Assembly: GCA_021845805.1 (NCBI GenBank)
Contig: JAJZVD010000016.1
Location: 1 to 56,746 of the forward strand
Length of the DNA: 56,746 nucleotides
Origin: Pseudomonadota bacterium
GTDB taxonomy: Bacteria > Pseudomonadota > Alphaproteobacteria > Rhodobacterales > Rhodobacteraceae
Direction: 5' to 3'
Of the stretch, positions 19,089 through 31,618 are shown piece by piece. Each line of letters opens with the position of its first letter. Position 1 is the first letter of the stretch. The position numbers and the translations under genes were made by a program. The notes below the pieces were generated by a model that saw only the letters and a program-made list of their open reading frames with translations, ran no database searches and was not told the DNA's origin.

Positions 19089-19111
19089 ACGGGCCGCGCG
19101 CCCGTTTTTTT
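19089..19111 (+). terminator. Intrinsic terminator in the rimP leader (attenuator candidate)
   Basis: ACGGGC-CGCGC-GCCCGT followed directly by seven T, ending only 14 bases before the rimP ATG. Upstream in the same leader is a second hairpin (CTTCGGG pairing with CCCGAGG around GTCCAAA), and AAACC and GGTTT segments could form an alternative pairing. Since the best promoter lies upstream, this arrangement suggests premature termination controlling rimP-nusA-ylxR-infB. Confidence 0.65.
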
Positions 19112-19124
19112 GTTTTCGGACCCA

Positions 19125-19745
19125 ATGACCGACCTGATTGCCAAAACCGCCATCGACCGGCGCCTTGCCGAGATCGTCACCCCCGCCATCGAAGGGTTGG
19201 GGTTCGAGCTTGTGCGCATCCGCCTGATGGGGGGCAAGACCCGCACCCTGCAGATCATGGCCGACCGCCCCGACGGAGGGATCGAGGTCGAAGATTGCGC
19301 CCGGATTTCCACGGCCGTCTCCGCCGTGCTCGACGTCGAGGACCCGATCGAAGAGGCTTATATCCTCGAGGTGTCCTCGCCCGGCATCGACCGGCCGCTG
19401 ACCCGGCTGAAGGATTTCGCGATGTGGGACGGCTACGAGGCCCGGCTCGAGACGACCGAGCTGATCGACGGCCGCCGCCGCTTCAAGGGCACGCTGGCGG
19501 GCACCGAGGATGACGAGGTGCTGATCGAGATCGAGGAAGGCGGCGAGGCGGTCACGATCGGGCTGAAGTTCGATTGGCTGAGCGACGCCAAGCTGATTCT
19601 GACCGAAGAGCTGATCGCCGAGATGCTGCGCCAGCGCAAGGAAGCCGGCGTGATCGACGAAAGCCGGTTCGACGAGATCGAGGAAACCGAAGAAACCGAG
19701 GAGGGCGAGGACGACGGCTCCGACGCCCCCGAGACGAAACACTGA
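19125..19745 (+). CDS. rimP: RimP, 30S ribosome maturation factor
   Basis: 206-residue assembly factor that helps place S12 during 30S maturation. ATG 19125 ([18 protein letters not shown]) is the start; the frame upstream overlaps the CHAP gene antisense. The '[20 protein letters not shown]' and '[14 protein letters not shown]' blocks are diagnostic. The acidic C-terminal tail ([13 protein letters not shown]) is typical of alphaproteobacterial RimP. First gene of the operon and immediately downstream of the leader terminator. Confidence 0.96.
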   Translation: MTDLIAKTAIDRRLAEIVTPAIEGLGFELVRIRLMGGKTRTLQIMADRPDGGIEVEDCARISTAVSAVLDVEDPIEEAYILEVSSPGIDRPLTRLKDFAMWDGYEARLETTELIDGRRRFKGTLAGTEDDEVLIEIEEGGEAVTIGLKFDWLSDAKLILTEELIAEMLRQRKEAGVIDESRFDEIEETEETEEGEDDGSDAPETKH

Positions 19746-19760
19746 GCCCGGGAGGGATAG

Positions 19761-21377
19761 ATGGCGATTACCTCTGCCAACCAGCTGGAGCTTCTGCAGA
19801 CCGCCGAAGCTGTGGCGCGCGAGAAGATGATCGACCCGGATCTGGTGATCCAGGCGATGGAAGACAGCCTCGCCCGCGCCGCGAAGAGCCGCTATGGCGC
19901 CGAGCTGGATATCCGCGTCCACATCGACCGCAAGACCGGCCGCGCCACCTTCACCCGGGTGCGCACCGTCGTGGAAGACGAGGCGGTCGAGAATTACCAG
20001 GCCCAGTTGACCGTGGCCCAGGCCCGTGCCCACAAGCCGGATGCCGCCGTGGGCGACGAGATCATCGACGAGGTTCCCCCGGTCGAGATGGGCCGTATCG
20101 CCGCGCAATCGGCCAAGCAGGTGATCCTGCAAAAGGTCCGTGAAGCCGAGCGCGACCGCCAGTTCGAGGAATTCAAGGACCGCAAGGGCTCGATCATCAA
20201 CGGTCAGGTCAAGCGCGAGGAATACGGCAACATCATCGTCGACATCGGCCGGGGCGAAGGCATCCTGCGCCGGAACGAGAAGATCGGCCGCGAATCCTAC
20301 CGCCCGAACGACCGCATCCGCTGCTACATCAAGGACGTGCGCCGCGAGGCCCGGGGCCCGCAGGTCTTCCTGTCGCGCACCGACCCGCAGTTCATGGCGG
20401 AACTGTTCAAGATGGAAGTGCCGGAAATCTACGACGGCATCATCGAGATCAAGGCCGTGGCCCGCGACCCGGGCAGCCGCGCCAAGATCGCCGTCATCAG
20501 CTATGACAACTCGATCGACCCGGTCGGCGCCTGCGTCGGCATGCGCGGCAGCCGCGTTCAGGCCGTGGTGAACGAGCTTCAGGGCGAAAAGATCGACATC
20601 ATTCCGTGGAACGCCGATCAGGCGACCTTCCTCGTCAACGCGCTGCAACCGGCCGAAGTGTCGAAGGTGGTGATCGACGAAGAGGCGGGCAAGATCGAGG
20701 TCGTGGTGCCGGACGAGCAGCTTTCGCTTGCCATCGGCCGCCGTGGCCAGAACGTGCGGCTGGCAAGCCAGCTGACCGGGCTGGACATCGACATCATGAC
20801 CGAGGCCGAGGAAAGCCAGCGCCGTCAGGCCGAATTCGCCGAGCGCACCCAGCTCTTCATGGACACGCTGGACGTGGACGAGATGATGGCGCAGCTTCTG
20901 GTCGCCGAAGGCTTCACCAGCCTCGAGGAAGTGGCCTATGTCGATCTTGACGAGCTTCTGTCGATCGACGGCTTCGACGAGGGCACCGCCGAGGAACTTC
21001 AGGCCCGCGCCCGCGATCATCTGGAAGAGATGAACCGCAAGGCGCTGGAAACCGCGCGGTCGCTTGGCGCCGACGACAGCCTGATCGGCTTCGAGGGGCT
21101 GACCCCGCAGATGGTCGAGGCGCTGGCCAAGGACGGCGTGAAGACGCTGGAAGATTTTGCCACCTGCGCCGACTGGGAACTGGCCGGCGGCTGGACCACG
21201 GTGAACGGCGAGCGCAAGAAGGACGAGGGCGTTCTCGAGAAGTTCGAGATGAGCCTTGAGGAAGCGCAGCACCTGATCATGAAGGCCCGCGTCATGCTGG
21301 GCTGGGTCGATCCGTCGGAACTGGCGGCGCTTGACGCCGCTGACGAGGAAGAGCCCGCCGAGGACGACGAGGCCTGA
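19761..21377 (+). CDS. nusA: NusA, transcription termination/antitermination factor
   Basis: 538 residues. N-terminal RNA-polymerase-binding domain (about 1-125), S1 domain (about 130-200), two KH domains ('[20 protein letters not shown]' at the first) to about 345, then acidic C-terminal repeats that include '[16 protein letters not shown]' and '[18 protein letters not shown]'. It modulates pausing, intrinsic termination and antitermination, so it could itself influence the leader terminator of its own operon. GGGAGGG precedes ATG 19761. Confidence 0.97.
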   Translation: MAITSANQLELLQTAEAVAREKMIDPDLVIQAMEDSLARAAKSRYGAELDIRVHIDRKTGRATFTRVRTVVEDEAVENYQAQLTVAQARAHKPDAAVGDEIIDEVPPVEMGRIAAQSAKQVILQKVREAERDRQFEEFKDRKGSIINGQVKREEYGNIIVDIGRGEGILRRNEKIGRESYRPNDRIRCYIKDVRREARGPQVFLSRTDPQFMAELFKMEVPEIYDGIIEIKAVARDPGSRAKIAVISYDNSIDPVGACVGMRGSRVQAVVNELQGEKIDIIPWNADQATFLVNALQPAEVSKVVIDEEAGKIEVVVPDEQLSLAIGRRGQNVRLASQLTGLDIDIMTEAEESQRRQAEFAERTQLFMDTLDVDEMMAQLLVAEGFTSLEEVAYVDLDELLSIDGFDEGTAEELQARARDHLEEMNRKALETARSLGADDSLIGFEGLTPQMVEALAKDGVKTLEDFATCADWELAGGWTTVNGERKKDEGVLEKFEMSLEEAQHLIMKARVMLGWVDPSELAALDAADEEEPAEDDEA

Positions 21378-21379
21378 AT

Positions 21380-22012
21380 ATGACACGTGGCGGCGCCGAA
21401 ACCGAGGCCGACGGACCCGAACGGCGCTGCATCGTGACGGGCGAGGTTCAGCCCAAGGGCGGGCTGATCCGCTTTGCCCTTGGCCCGGAAGGCCAGGTGG
21501 TGCCCGACGTGCTGGGCCGGTTGCCCGGGCGCGGCATCTGGGTGTCGGCCGACCGCAAGGCGATCGAGACCGCGGCCAGGAAGGGGCTTTTTGCCCGCGC
21601 CGCGCGCAAGCCGGTGCAGGTGCCCGAACGGCTGGCCGACGAGGTGGAAGCCGCGCTGGCCCGGCGGGTGGTTGACCTGATCTCGCTGGCCCGCAAGGCG
21701 GGCGATGCGGTGACGGGATATGAGAAGGTGAAGGACTGGCTGGTAAAGGGCCGCGCCGTGGTGCTGATCCAGGCATCCGACGGTTCGGAACGCGGCAAGT
21801 CAAAGCTGCACCCCCCGCCCGGAAGGAACGGCTTCATCGGCTGTCTGACCGGGCAGGAAATGGGTTTGGCTTTCGCACGGGAACATGCGATACACGGCGC
21901 GCTTGCCGCTGGTGGACTCGCAACTCGTGTTGTAGAGGAAGCGGCAAAGCTCGCGGGCCTGCGCGAGCATATCGGCGGCGTGTCCGCCGGAAGGGATACG
22001 AAAGACGCATGA
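21380..22012 (+). CDS. ylxR: YlxR (DUF448) RNA-binding protein with L7Ae-like domain
   Basis: 210 residues. The N-terminal half has the YlxR pattern '[20 protein letters not shown]...[12 protein letters not shown]', and the C-terminal half ('[22 protein letters not shown]') resembles the L7Ae/YlxQ fold. This two-domain fusion between nusA and infB is the normal alphaproteobacterial arrangement. It starts two bases after nusA and overlaps infB by ATGA (22009-22012). The precise RNA target is not known. Confidence 0.88.
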   Translation: MTRGGAETEADGPERRCIVTGEVQPKGGLIRFALGPEGQVVPDVLGRLPGRGIWVSADRKAIETAARKGLFARAARKPVQVPERLADEVEAALARRVVDLISLARKAGDAVTGYEKVKDWLVKGRAVVLIQASDGSERGKSKLHPPPGRNGFIGCLTGQEMGLAFAREHAIHGALAAGGLATRVVEEAAKLAGLREHIGGVSAGRDTKDA

Positions 22013-24561
22013 GCGATACAGACGGCAAGAAACCGCTGGGCCTTGGCGGGGCACGGTCGGGCCAGGTGAAGCAGAGCTTCAGTCACGGGCGTACGAAGAG
22101 CGTCGTCGTCGAGACGAAGCGCAAGCGCGTCGTGGTGCCGAAGCCCGGCGCACCGGCGGGTGCATCCGCCTCGGGCAGCGCGCCGCATCTGGGCGATCCG
22201 TCGAAGCGGCCGGCCGGGATCAGCGATGCCGAGATGGAGCGCCGCCTGAAGGCGGTGCAGGCCGCACGGGCGCGCGAGCAGGAAGAAGCGGCCCAGCGGG
22301 CCGAAGACGAACGCCAGCGCGAAGAAGACCGTCAGCGCCGCCGCGAGGAAATCGAGGCCAAGGAGCGTGAAGAACGCGCCATGGCCGAGGCTCAGCGTCT
22401 TAAGGCCGAAGAAGAGGCGCGCCTGAAGGCCGCCGAAGCCGAAGCCGAGGCGCGCGCCAAGGCCCGCAAGGTGGCCGCCGACGTCGAGACCCCGGCCCGG
22501 GCAAAGCCCGCCCCGGCGACCCCGGCGGAAGCTCCGGCGGATCGTGGCGCCAAGATCGGTGCCAGCGCGGCCCCGAGCGCCCGCAAGACCGACCGCGATC
22601 GCGGCGGCGACGACCGCGGCGCCGAAGGCGCCGGCCGTGGCAAGGGCAAGGGCGACGATGGCCGCCGCGTGGGCAAGCTGACGCTCTCCGAGGCGATCTC
22701 GGACGAGGGCGGCCGCCAGCGCAGCCTGGCCGCGATCAAGCGCAAGCAGGAAAAGGCCCGCCAGAAGGCGATGGGCATGAGCCTGAAGCCCGAAAAGCAA
22801 AGCCGCGACGTGCAGTTGCCTGAAACCATCGTGGTGCAGGAACTGGCGAACCGCATGGCCGAGCGGGTGGCCGACGTGGTGAAGGCGCTCATGAAGATGG
22901 GCATGATGGTCACCATGAACCAGACCATCGACGCCGACACCGCCGAACTGGTGATCGAGGAATTCGGCCACCGCGCCGTCCGCGTGTCGGAAGCCGATGT
23001 CGAACAGGTGATCGACACCGTGGCCGACAAGGTCGAGGATCTGGAACCGCGGCCGCCGATCGTGACCATCATGGGCCACGTCGACCACGGCAAGACCTCG
23101 CTTCTTGACGCCATCCGGCATGCCAATGTGGTGGCGGGCGAAGCGGGCGGGATCACCCAGCATATCGGCGCCTATCAGGTGAAGACCGACAGCGGCTCTG
23201 TGCTGACGTTCCTCGACACCCCCGGCCACGCGGCCTTCACCAGCATGCGTGCCCGTGGCGCGCAGGTGACGGACATCGTTGTTCTGGTGGTGGCTGCCGA
23301 TGATGCCGTGATGCCGCAGACGATCGAGGCGATCAACCACGCCAAGGCGGCCAAGGTGCCGATGATCGTGGCGATCAACAAGATCGACAAGTACGAGGCG
23401 AACCCCCAGAAGGTTCGCACCGACCTGCTGCAGCACAACGTCGTGGTCGAAGCAATGTCGGGCGACACCCTGGATGTCGAGGTTTCGGCCAAGACCGGCA
23501 AGGGGATCGACAACCTTCTGGAAGCCATTGCCCTGCAGGCCGAAATTCTGGACCTGAAGGCAAACCCGAAGCGTCAGGCGATGGGGGCGGTGATCGAGGC
23601 CAAGCTTGATGTGGGCCGCGGTCCGGTGGCCACCGTCCTGGTGCAGAACGGCACGCTGAAGCGCGGCGACATCTTCGTGGTCGGCGAACAGTGGGGCAAG
23701 GTTCGCGCCCTGATCAACGACAAGGGCGATCGCGTCGACGAGGCCGGTCCTTCGGTTCCGGTCGAGGTTCTTGGCCTGAACGGAACGCCGCAGGCCGGTG
23801 ACGTGCTGAACGTGGTGGAAACCGAGGCGCAGGCCCGCGAGATCGCCGACTACCGCGAAAAGGCGGCCCGCGACAAGCGCGCCGCCGCGGGGGCCGCGAC
23901 CACGCTGGAACAGCTGATGGCGAAGGCCAAGGCCGACCAGAACGTGGCCGAACTGCCGATTCTGGTGAAGGCCGACGTGCAGGGCTCTGCCGAGGCGATC
24001 GTTCAGGCGATGGAGAAGATCGGCAACGAGGAAGTGCGCGTCCGCGTGCTGCACTCGGGCGTCGGCGCCATCACCGACACCGACATCGGCCTGGCCGAGG
24101 CGTCGGGCGCCCCGGTGATCGGCTTCAACGTGCGTGCCAACGCCTCGGCGCGCGCCTCGGCAAACCAGAAGGGCGTCGAGATCCGCTACTACTCGATCAT
24201 CTACGACCTGGTGGATGACATCAAGGCGGCCGCCTCGGGCCTGCTGAAGGCCGAAGTGCGCGAGAACTTCATCGGCTATGCCGAGATCCGCGAGGTGTTC
24301 AAGGTCTCGGGTGTCGGCAAGGTGGCGGGCTGCCTGGTCACCGAAGGCGTGGCACGGCGCTCGGCCGGCGTACGCTTGCTGCGCGACAACGTGGTGATCC
24401 ACGAAGGCACGCTGAAGACGCTGAAACGCTTCAAGGACGAGGTGAAGGAAGTCATCTCGGGCCAGGAATGCGGGATGGCCTTCGAGAACTACGACGACAT
24501 CCGCCAGGGCGATGTCATCGAAATCTTCGAGCGGGAAGAGGTCGAACGCAAGCTCGCCTGA
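22009..24561 (+). CDS. infB: Translation initiation factor IF-2
   Basis: 850-residue GTPase that delivers initiator tRNA to the 30S subunit. A long highly charged N-terminal region (about 1-260, rich in Glu/Arg/Lys and Ala, with extended helix at 75-160), then the G domain with '[14 protein letters not shown]', '[15 protein letters not shown]' and 'NKIDK', followed by domains II-IV, including the C-terminal '[18 protein letters not shown]'. Translationally coupled to ylxR. A perfect terminator hairpin follows. Confidence 0.98.
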   Translation: MSDTDGKKPLGLGGARSGQVKQSFSHGRTKSVVVETKRKRVVVPKPGAPAGASASGSAPHLGDPSKRPAGISDAEMERRLKAVQAARAREQEEAAQRAEDERQREEDRQRRREEIEAKEREERAMAEAQRLKAEEEARLKAAEAEAEARAKARKVAADVETPARAKPAPATPAEAPADRGAKIGASAAPSARKTDRDRGGDDRGAEGAGRGKGKGDDGRRVGKLTLSEAISDEGGRQRSLAAIKRKQEKARQKAMGMSLKPEKQSRDVQLPETIVVQELANRMAERVADVVKALMKMGMMVTMNQTIDADTAELVIEEFGHRAVRVSEADVEQVIDTVADKVEDLEPRPPIVTIMGHVDHGKTSLLDAIRHANVVAGEAGGITQHIGAYQVKTDSGSVLTFLDTPGHAAFTSMRARGAQVTDIVVLVVAADDAVMPQTIEAINHAKAAKVPMIVAINKIDKYEANPQKVRTDLLQHNVVVEAMSGDTLDVEVSAKTGKGIDNLLEAIALQAEILDLKANPKRQAMGAVIEAKLDVGRGPVATVLVQNGTLKRGDIFVVGEQWGKVRALINDKGDRVDEAGPSVPVEVLGLNGTPQAGDVLNVVETEAQAREIADYREKAARDKRAAAGAATTLEQLMAKAKADQNVAELPILVKADVQGSAEAIVQAMEKIGNEEVRVRVLHSGVGAITDTDIGLAEASGAPVIGFNVRANASARASANQKGVEIRYYSIIYDLVDDIKAAASGLLKAEVRENFIGYAEIREVFKVSGVGKVAGCLVTEGVARRSAGVRLLRDNVVIHEGTLKTLKRFKDEVKEVISGQECGMAFENYDDIRQGDVIEIFEREEVERKLA

Positions 24562-24584
24562 TCCTGACAGTGACCGAAAGCAAA

Positions 24585-24611
24585 AAGGCCGGGGTATCGC
24601 ACCCCGGCCTT
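24585..24611 (+). terminator. Terminator of the rimP-infB operon
   Basis: Perfect 11-base stem AAGGCCGGGGT / ACCCCGGCCTT with loop ATCGC and trailing CTTAC, 23 bases after the infB stop, preceded by an A-run so it may also act on transcripts arriving from the other strand. Confidence 0.82.
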
Positions 24612-24648
24612 CTTACATGCAGCCCCCCGGTCGAGAACGTAACGCCAC

Positions 24649-24786
24649 CTAATTCAGGCGTTGTTGCACCGGATATCCGACATAGGTCTTTTCCCCGACC
24701 CGCACGGCAATCTTGCCGTCTTCAAGTTGGCGAACAAACATACCCTGAACAGAAACGCAGCTACCGATCGTGATCGTGCGCAACAT
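24649..24786 (-). CDS. Small uncharacterised protein, 45 residues
   Basis: Short gene in the 393-base stretch between infB and mutT. From ATG 24786 it reads MLRTITIGSCVSVQGMFVRQ and continues to a TAG at 24649, with 'VRVGEKTYVGYPV' near the end. AGGAGA sits seven bases before the ATG. The protein has alternating hydrophobic residues suggesting a small beta-barrel or beta-sheet, one Cys at position 10, and no membrane helix. Less GC-biased codon use than neighbours (ATT, GTT, TAT, TTT occur). Related short proteins seem familiar from Rhodobacteraceae, but I know no function. Confidence 0.7.
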   Translation of the reverse strand: MLRTITIGSCVSVQGMFVRQLEDGKIAVRVGEKTYVGYPVQQRLN

Positions 24787-24954
24787 ATAGGCGTCTCCTG
24801 ATTCTCATCCCCAACTATGACGATAACGTGACCCCGAATGCAAATCATCAACTTTCGCCATGATTCTTGGAAGATTGTGTCGATAACGCGGATAGTCGCG
24901 CCCCGGGCCAGGGGGATGCCCGCAGGCGCCAACGCGGCGGACGCCCCGCAGGTG

Positions 24955-25353
24955 CTACAACCAGTCGCGCAGGATCGGGATCAGCGGGATATCCGCGGGC
25001 GGCATCGGATAGCTGGCAAGCTCGTTCGCCCGCACCCATTTCAGCGCCTGCCCTTCGCGCCCGCGCGGCGTGCCTTCCCATTTGCGACAGGCAAACAGCG
25101 GCATCAGCAGGTGGAAGTCGGAGTAGGTATGGCTGGCGAAGGTCAGCGGTGCAAGGCAGCTTTGCCAGGTGTCGATGCCCAGTTCTTCCTTCAGCTCGCG
25201 AATCAGCGCGGCCTCGGGGCTTTCGCCCGGCTCCACCTTGCCGCCCGGAAACTCCCACAGACCGGCCATCGACTTGCCGTCCGGCCGCTGCGCCAGAAGA
25301 ACGCGGCCGTCCACGTCGATCAGCGCGACAGCCGAGACAAGGACGATCTTCAC
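24955..25353 (-). CDS. mutT: MutT, 8-oxo-dGTP diphosphatase
   Basis: 132-residue Nudix hydrolase that removes oxidised guanine nucleotides. The Nudix box GGKVEPGESPEAALIRELKEEL with the following GI is complete (shown split: 'GGKVEPGESPEAALIREL' and 'KEELGI'). The N-terminus MKIVLVSAVALIDVDGRVLL and the 'GLWEFPGG' motif favour MutT over other Nudix groups. Its ATG overlaps the argJ stop (ATGA, 25350-25353), and it works in the same oxidised-guanine pathway as mutM elsewhere in the window. Confidence 0.93.
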   Translation of the reverse strand: MKIVLVSAVALIDVDGRVLLAQRPDGKSMAGLWEFPGGKVEPGESPEAALIRELKEELGIDTWQSCLAPLTFASHTYSDFHLLMPLFACRKWEGTPRGREGQALKWVRANELASYPMPPADIPLIPILRDWL

Positions 25354-26726
25354 GACCGGTAATCGGCGTTGATGTCGATGTAGCGGTGGGTCAGGTCGCA
25401 GGTCCAGACCGTTTTGGCGGCCTTGCCAAGGCCAAGGTCCACCTGGATCAGCAATTCCTGCCCCTTCATGTGCGCGGCGCCCTCTTCCTCGCGGTATTCG
25501 GGGTGGCGCCAGCCCTTCTCGGCCACCAGCACGTCGCCAAAGCGGATGGTCAGCCGGTCGCGGTCGGCCAGCGCGCCGGACTTGCCCACGGCGGCGACGA
25601 TGCGGCCCCAGTTCGGGTCCTCGCCCGCGATGGCCGTCTTGACCAGCGGCGAATTGGCGATGGCCATCCCCACCTTGTGCGCATCCTCCGGCGTGGCGGC
25701 GCCGGTCACCCGGATTTCCACGAACTTCGTGGCGCCTTCGCCGTCGCGCACGACCTGCTGCGCCAGATCCTTCATCACGCCGTGCAGCGCGGCCTCGAAG
25801 GCCTTCGCCACCTTGCTGCGGCTGGTGATCTCGGCGGCCGGGCTTTGCCCGGTGGCGGCCAGGATCAGCGCATCCGAGGTCGAGGTGTCGCTGTCGACGG
25901 TGATCGCGTTGAACGTCTCGTCCACATGCCGCGACAGCATCTTCTGCAACAGCGGCGGGGCGATCCTGGCATCGGTGAAGATGTAGACCAGCATCGTCGC
26001 CATGTCCGGCGCGATCATCCCCGATCCCTTGGCGATGCCCGCGATGCGGATCGGCCCGCCGTCGCCCGCGATTTCCGCTGCCGCGCCCTTGGGGAAGGTG
26101 TCGGTGGTCATGATGGCGCGCGCCGCCATCTCGATCGCGTCACCGGCAAGCGCTGCCTTCATCTCGTCGATCTTCGCGGTGATCCGCTCCCAGGGCAGCG
26201 GCTCGCCGATCACCCCGGTCGAGGATGAAAACACCCGCTCGCGCGGGATCGCCAGCGCCTCGGCCACCGCGCCGGTTACGCGGTCCACGGCCTCCTGGCC
26301 GCCCGCGCCGGTAAAGGCGTTGGCATTTCCCGAATTCACCACGATCGCCGCGCCCTGATCGGTGGCGGGCGTCTTCACGGCCAGTTTGGCCTGATTGTCC
26401 AGCACGCAGGCCGCCCGGGTGGACGACCGCGTGAAGACCCCCGCCACCGCGGTGCCGGGAGCCATGCGGACGAGCATCACGTCCTTGCGGTTCTTGTAGC
26501 GCACGCCCGCCTCGACGGCGGCAAACTCTACTCCCGCGATGGCGGGCAGGGCGGGAAATCCGCCCTTGGGCGCCAGCGGCGATACGGGGTTGGGCGCCTT
26601 CACGGGGGCCGCGGTCGCGGCGGTGTCGGCGGCGGGCTCGTCCTTCAGCCGCTTGCGAAGCTTGGCGAGCTTGGCCCGCAGGTTCTTCGCCTCGGCCTTC
26701 CAGTCGGCAGACTTGTCCTTGCCCAT
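25350..26726 (-). CDS. argJ: ArgJ, bifunctional ornithine acetyltransferase/N-acetylglutamate synthase
   Basis: Transfers acetyl from N-acetylornithine to glutamate in arginine synthesis. 458 residues. The self-cleavage site lies at Ala-Thr-Met in 'KGSGMIAPDMATMLVYIFTD', giving alpha and beta chains. The conserved core starts at about residue 48 ('NPVSPLAPKGGFPALPAIAG'). The first about 45 residues are a Lys/Arg/Ala-rich helix plus Ala/Pro linker not found in most ArgJ proteins; GGGGGAA upstream of ATG 26726 supports their translation. The downstream mutT is coupled; the parvulin gene is 25 bases upstream. Confidence 0.95.
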   Translation of the reverse strand: MGKDKSADWKAEAKNLRAKLAKLRKRLKDEPAADTAATAAPVKAPNPVSPLAPKGGFPALPAIAGVEFAAVEAGVRYKNRKDVMLVRMAPGTAVAGVFTRSSTRAACVLDNQAKLAVKTPATDQGAAIVVNSGNANAFTGAGGQEAVDRVTGAVAEALAIPRERVFSSSTGVIGEPLPWERITAKIDEMKAALAGDAIEMAARAIMTTDTFPKGAAAEIAGDGGPIRIAGIAKGSGMIAPDMATMLVYIFTDARIAPPLLQKMLSRHVDETFNAITVDSDTSTSDALILAATGQSPAAEITSRSKVAKAFEAALHGVMKDLAQQVVRDGEGATKFVEIRVTGAATPEDAHKVGMAIANSPLVKTAIAGEDPNWGRIVAAVGKSGALADRDRLTIRFGDVLVAEKGWRHPEYREEEGAAHMKGQELLIQVDLGLGKAAKTVWTCDLTHRYIDINADYRS

Positions 26727-26751
26727 CGCCGTTCCCCCGGTTTGCGGTCTG

Positions 26752-27648
26752 TCAGTTGCCCAGCAGCGTTTCGTTCTTCAGCACCGCCGGGTCGATGCCC
26801 GTGTCGGTCCGCTCGATCTTGGCCGCATCGGTCAGTTCCTTGATCTTGGCGCCGACCGCCTCCTGCTGGATCTGCTTGGCCAGTTCGTCCTTCACGTCAG
26901 CCAGTGCCGGCTTCTTGGCCGGGCGGGTTTCTTCCAGCTTGATGATGTGCCAGCCGAACTGCGTCTGCACCGGGTCCGAGACCTGGCCCGGCTTCATCGC
27001 CACGACCGCATCCTCGAACGGCTTCACCATCATGCCCTTGCCGAACCAGCCCAGGTCGCCCCCTTGCGCGGCCGAGCCGTCCTTCGAGTTCTCCTTGGCA
27101 AGCTGCGCGAAATCGCCACCGGCGTCCAGTTTCGCCTTGATCGCCTTCGCTTCGGCCTCGGTCTGCACGAGAATGTGAGCGGCGTGGTATTCCAGGCCCG
27201 GGTCCATCGCCGCGTATTTCGCGTCATAGGCCTTCTGCAGGGCGTCGTTGGTCACCGCCGCATCGGTCACCGCGGTCAGCGCCACATTGGCCATGAACGC
27301 GCGCTTGGTGTTTTCCAGTTGCAGCGTGTCCTTCTTGGACAGCTTGTCCGACACCGATTGTTCCAGCGTCGTCTGCTGGATCAGTTGGTCGAGAATGCCC
27401 TTGAACAGAACGTCATCGGGCAGTTGCAGGTACTGCGGCGGCAGTTGATCGCGCATCGCGATCATGTCGCCGATGGTGATCTTGGTCCCGTTGACGGTGG
27501 CCACCACGGTTTCGGCGGTCACGTTGCTGGCTGCGGGGGCCGGTGCTGCGGCCGGGGCGGTGGTGGTTGCGGCGCCATCGGCGAAGGCCGGCACGGCGAA
27601 CCCCAGCGCGACGGCGGCGCCAAGGCACAATTGCGTCAGTTTCGTCAT
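26752..27648 (-). CDS. Periplasmic parvulin-type peptidyl-prolyl isomerase
   Basis: 298 residues from ATG 27648, with AGGAG upstream and a clear signal peptide (MTKLTQLCLGAAVALGFAVP...AFA). An Ala/Pro linker and SurA-like helical N-domain (about 40-140) precede a parvulin domain: 'YHAAHILVQTEAEAKAIKAK', 'SKDGSAAQGGDLGWFGKGMM' and 'VQTQFGWHIIKLEE'. It is a PrsA/SurA/PpiD-like chaperone for exported proteins, which fits its position divergent from secA. The frame upstream to 27753 is not needed. Confidence 0.92.
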   Translation of the reverse strand: MTKLTQLCLGAAVALGFAVPAFADGAATTTAPAAAPAPAASNVTAETVVATVNGTKITIGDMIAMRDQLPPQYLQLPDDVLFKGILDQLIQQTTLEQSVSDKLSKKDTLQLENTKRAFMANVALTAVTDAAVTNDALQKAYDAKYAAMDPGLEYHAAHILVQTEAEAKAIKAKLDAGGDFAQLAKENSKDGSAAQGGDLGWFGKGMMVKPFEDAVVAMKPGQVSDPVQTQFGWHIIKLEETRPAKKPALADVKDELAKQIQQEAVGAKIKELTDAAKIERTDTGIDPAVLKNETLLGN

Positions 27649-27831
27649 CTGGGGGAACTCCTGCTGCGGCCGGACGGCCTGCTGACGTTGACACTCATCC
27701 GACAGCCGCTTACATCGCTCACGTCGTATGAGCAACGGCGCCGGTTCTGCCACGCCCTTCTAGGCAAGGCAGCGCGGGCGAGCAAGGCCGCGCCTCACAC
27801 GATGCTGTAAGGAACGACCTTCGGAGACATC

Positions 27832-30546
<2,715 letters not shown>

Positions 30547-30616
30547 GACCTGACAAGGCGGCGCCGCGCGGTCGCAGCTTCGCCGCGCGTCGGCCCCCGC
30601 AATGCCCGAATCGTGG

Positions 30617-30631
30617 TTAACGAATGGTTAA
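30617..30631 (+). promoter_or_regulatory. Perfect CtrA-binding box
   Basis: TTAACGAATGGTTAAC: TTAA at 30617-30620, seven bases, TTAA at 30628-30631. It matches both the Caulobacter consensus TTAA-N7-TTAA and the extended Rhodobacter form TTAAC-N5-GTTAAC. It lies 40 bases before the 30671 gene and 70 bases after secA, in the position of a promoter element for the downstream gene. Confidence 0.7.
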
Positions 30632-30670
30632 CGAACCATCGGGTAACGGCACGGGCTGGCGGGGCACGTC

Positions 30671-31618
30671 ATGAGTAGGCTGCATAATCTGGCGATGGTC
30701 GGGGCCATGTTTCTTCTGGCCGCGGCATCGGGCGAATACATGAAGGGCGGCGGCGCCCCCCGTCCGGCGCTTGCATCGGCGCCGACCGTCATGGCGATGC
30801 CTGCCCCGATGCAGGGCCTTGCCGAAACGGCCGGCCCGGCGATCCCCGCGGCCTTCGGCGCGCGCCCCGCGCAGATGACGCCGGCGTCCCTGTCGATCCC
30901 GGTCGAAGATGCCGTCGCGTCCCGGCCGCCGCTGTCCTGTGACCCCGCCCTTGCGCTGCACGCCCTGCCCGGCGCGATGCTGTCCCTGTCTCTGGCGGCA
31001 CCCTGTGCGGCATCGGCGCGCGTGCTGATCGACAGCAACGGCCTGTCCTTCACCGCGCTGACCGGGCCGGACGGACGGCTGGCGCTGGATCTTCCCGCCA
31101 TGGCCAACCCGGCGCGCGTGACGGTGGATCTGCCCGGCGCGAACAGCGTGACGGCAGGCGCCGAGGTGCCCGATCTGGCCGCGTTGCAGCGGATCGCGGT
31201 GGCCTGGCAGGGGGCGGACCGCTTCGCGCTTCAGGCGCTTGAATTCGGGGCCGCCTTCGGCAGTGCGGGCGATGTGTCGGCTGCCGCCCCGCGCCGCCCC
31301 GAGGCCCCCGCCAAGGCCAGCGGCGGCTTCCTCGTGGTGCTGGGCGATGCCACGGTGGACCAGCCGCGGCTGGCCGAGGTCTACAGCATTCCCCGTCGGC
31401 TGGCCAAAGGCGACCGGGTCCGCCTGTTGCTGGATGCCCCGGTTGCAAAGGACACCTGCGGGCGTCAGATGCAGGCGCAGATCCTGACGGCGGGCGCCGC
31501 CAAGGGCCCGGTCACGGGCGATGTGACACTGGCCATGCCCGCCTGCGATCCGGCCAGCTTCGGCGAGTTCGTCGAACTTCCCGACATCGGCCAGGCTTCG
31601 GCCCTGGCTTCGCGCTGA
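30671..31618 (+). CDS. Exported protein of unknown function downstream of secA
   Basis: 315 residues. A short N-terminal hydrophobic segment ('LAMVGAMFLLAAASG') suggests a signal peptide or anchor. Two regions follow: residues about 85-170 with a possible beta-sandwich (Cys in 'PPLSCDPALAL' and 'LAAPCAASARV' could pair), then an Ala/Pro linker and a second region with two more Cys ('KDTCGRQM', 'AMPACDPASF'). Pairing in an oxidising periplasm is plausible. I recognise it only as a Rhodobacteraceae protein commonly found after secA. A perfect CtrA box at 30617-30631 suggests cell-cycle or motility-linked control. Convergent with radC, with abutting stops. Confidence 0.7.
   Translation: MSRLHNLAMVGAMFLLAAASGEYMKGGGAPRPALASAPTVMAMPAPMQGLAETAGPAIPAAFGARPAQMTPASLSIPVEDAVASRPPLSCDPALALHALPGAMLSLSLAAPCAASARVLIDSNGLSFTALTGPDGRLALDLPAMANPARVTVDLPGANSVTAGAEVPDLAALQRIAVAWQGADRFALQALEFGAAFGSAGDVSAAAPRRPEAPAKASGGFLVVLGDATVDQPRLAEVYSIPRRLAKGDRVRLLLDAPVAKDTCGRQMQAQILTAGAAKGPVTGDVTLAMPACDPASFGEFVELPDIGQASALASR

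Noticed and set aside
19029-21803. 924-residue minus-strand open frame opposite rimP-nusA-ylxR
   Set aside because: It is antisense to three well-identified genes, is His/Asp/Leu-rich in the way high-GC shadow frames are, and has no family features.
21448-24402. 984-residue minus-strand frame opposite infB
   Set aside because: Fully antisense to infB with shadow-type composition and no recognisable domain.
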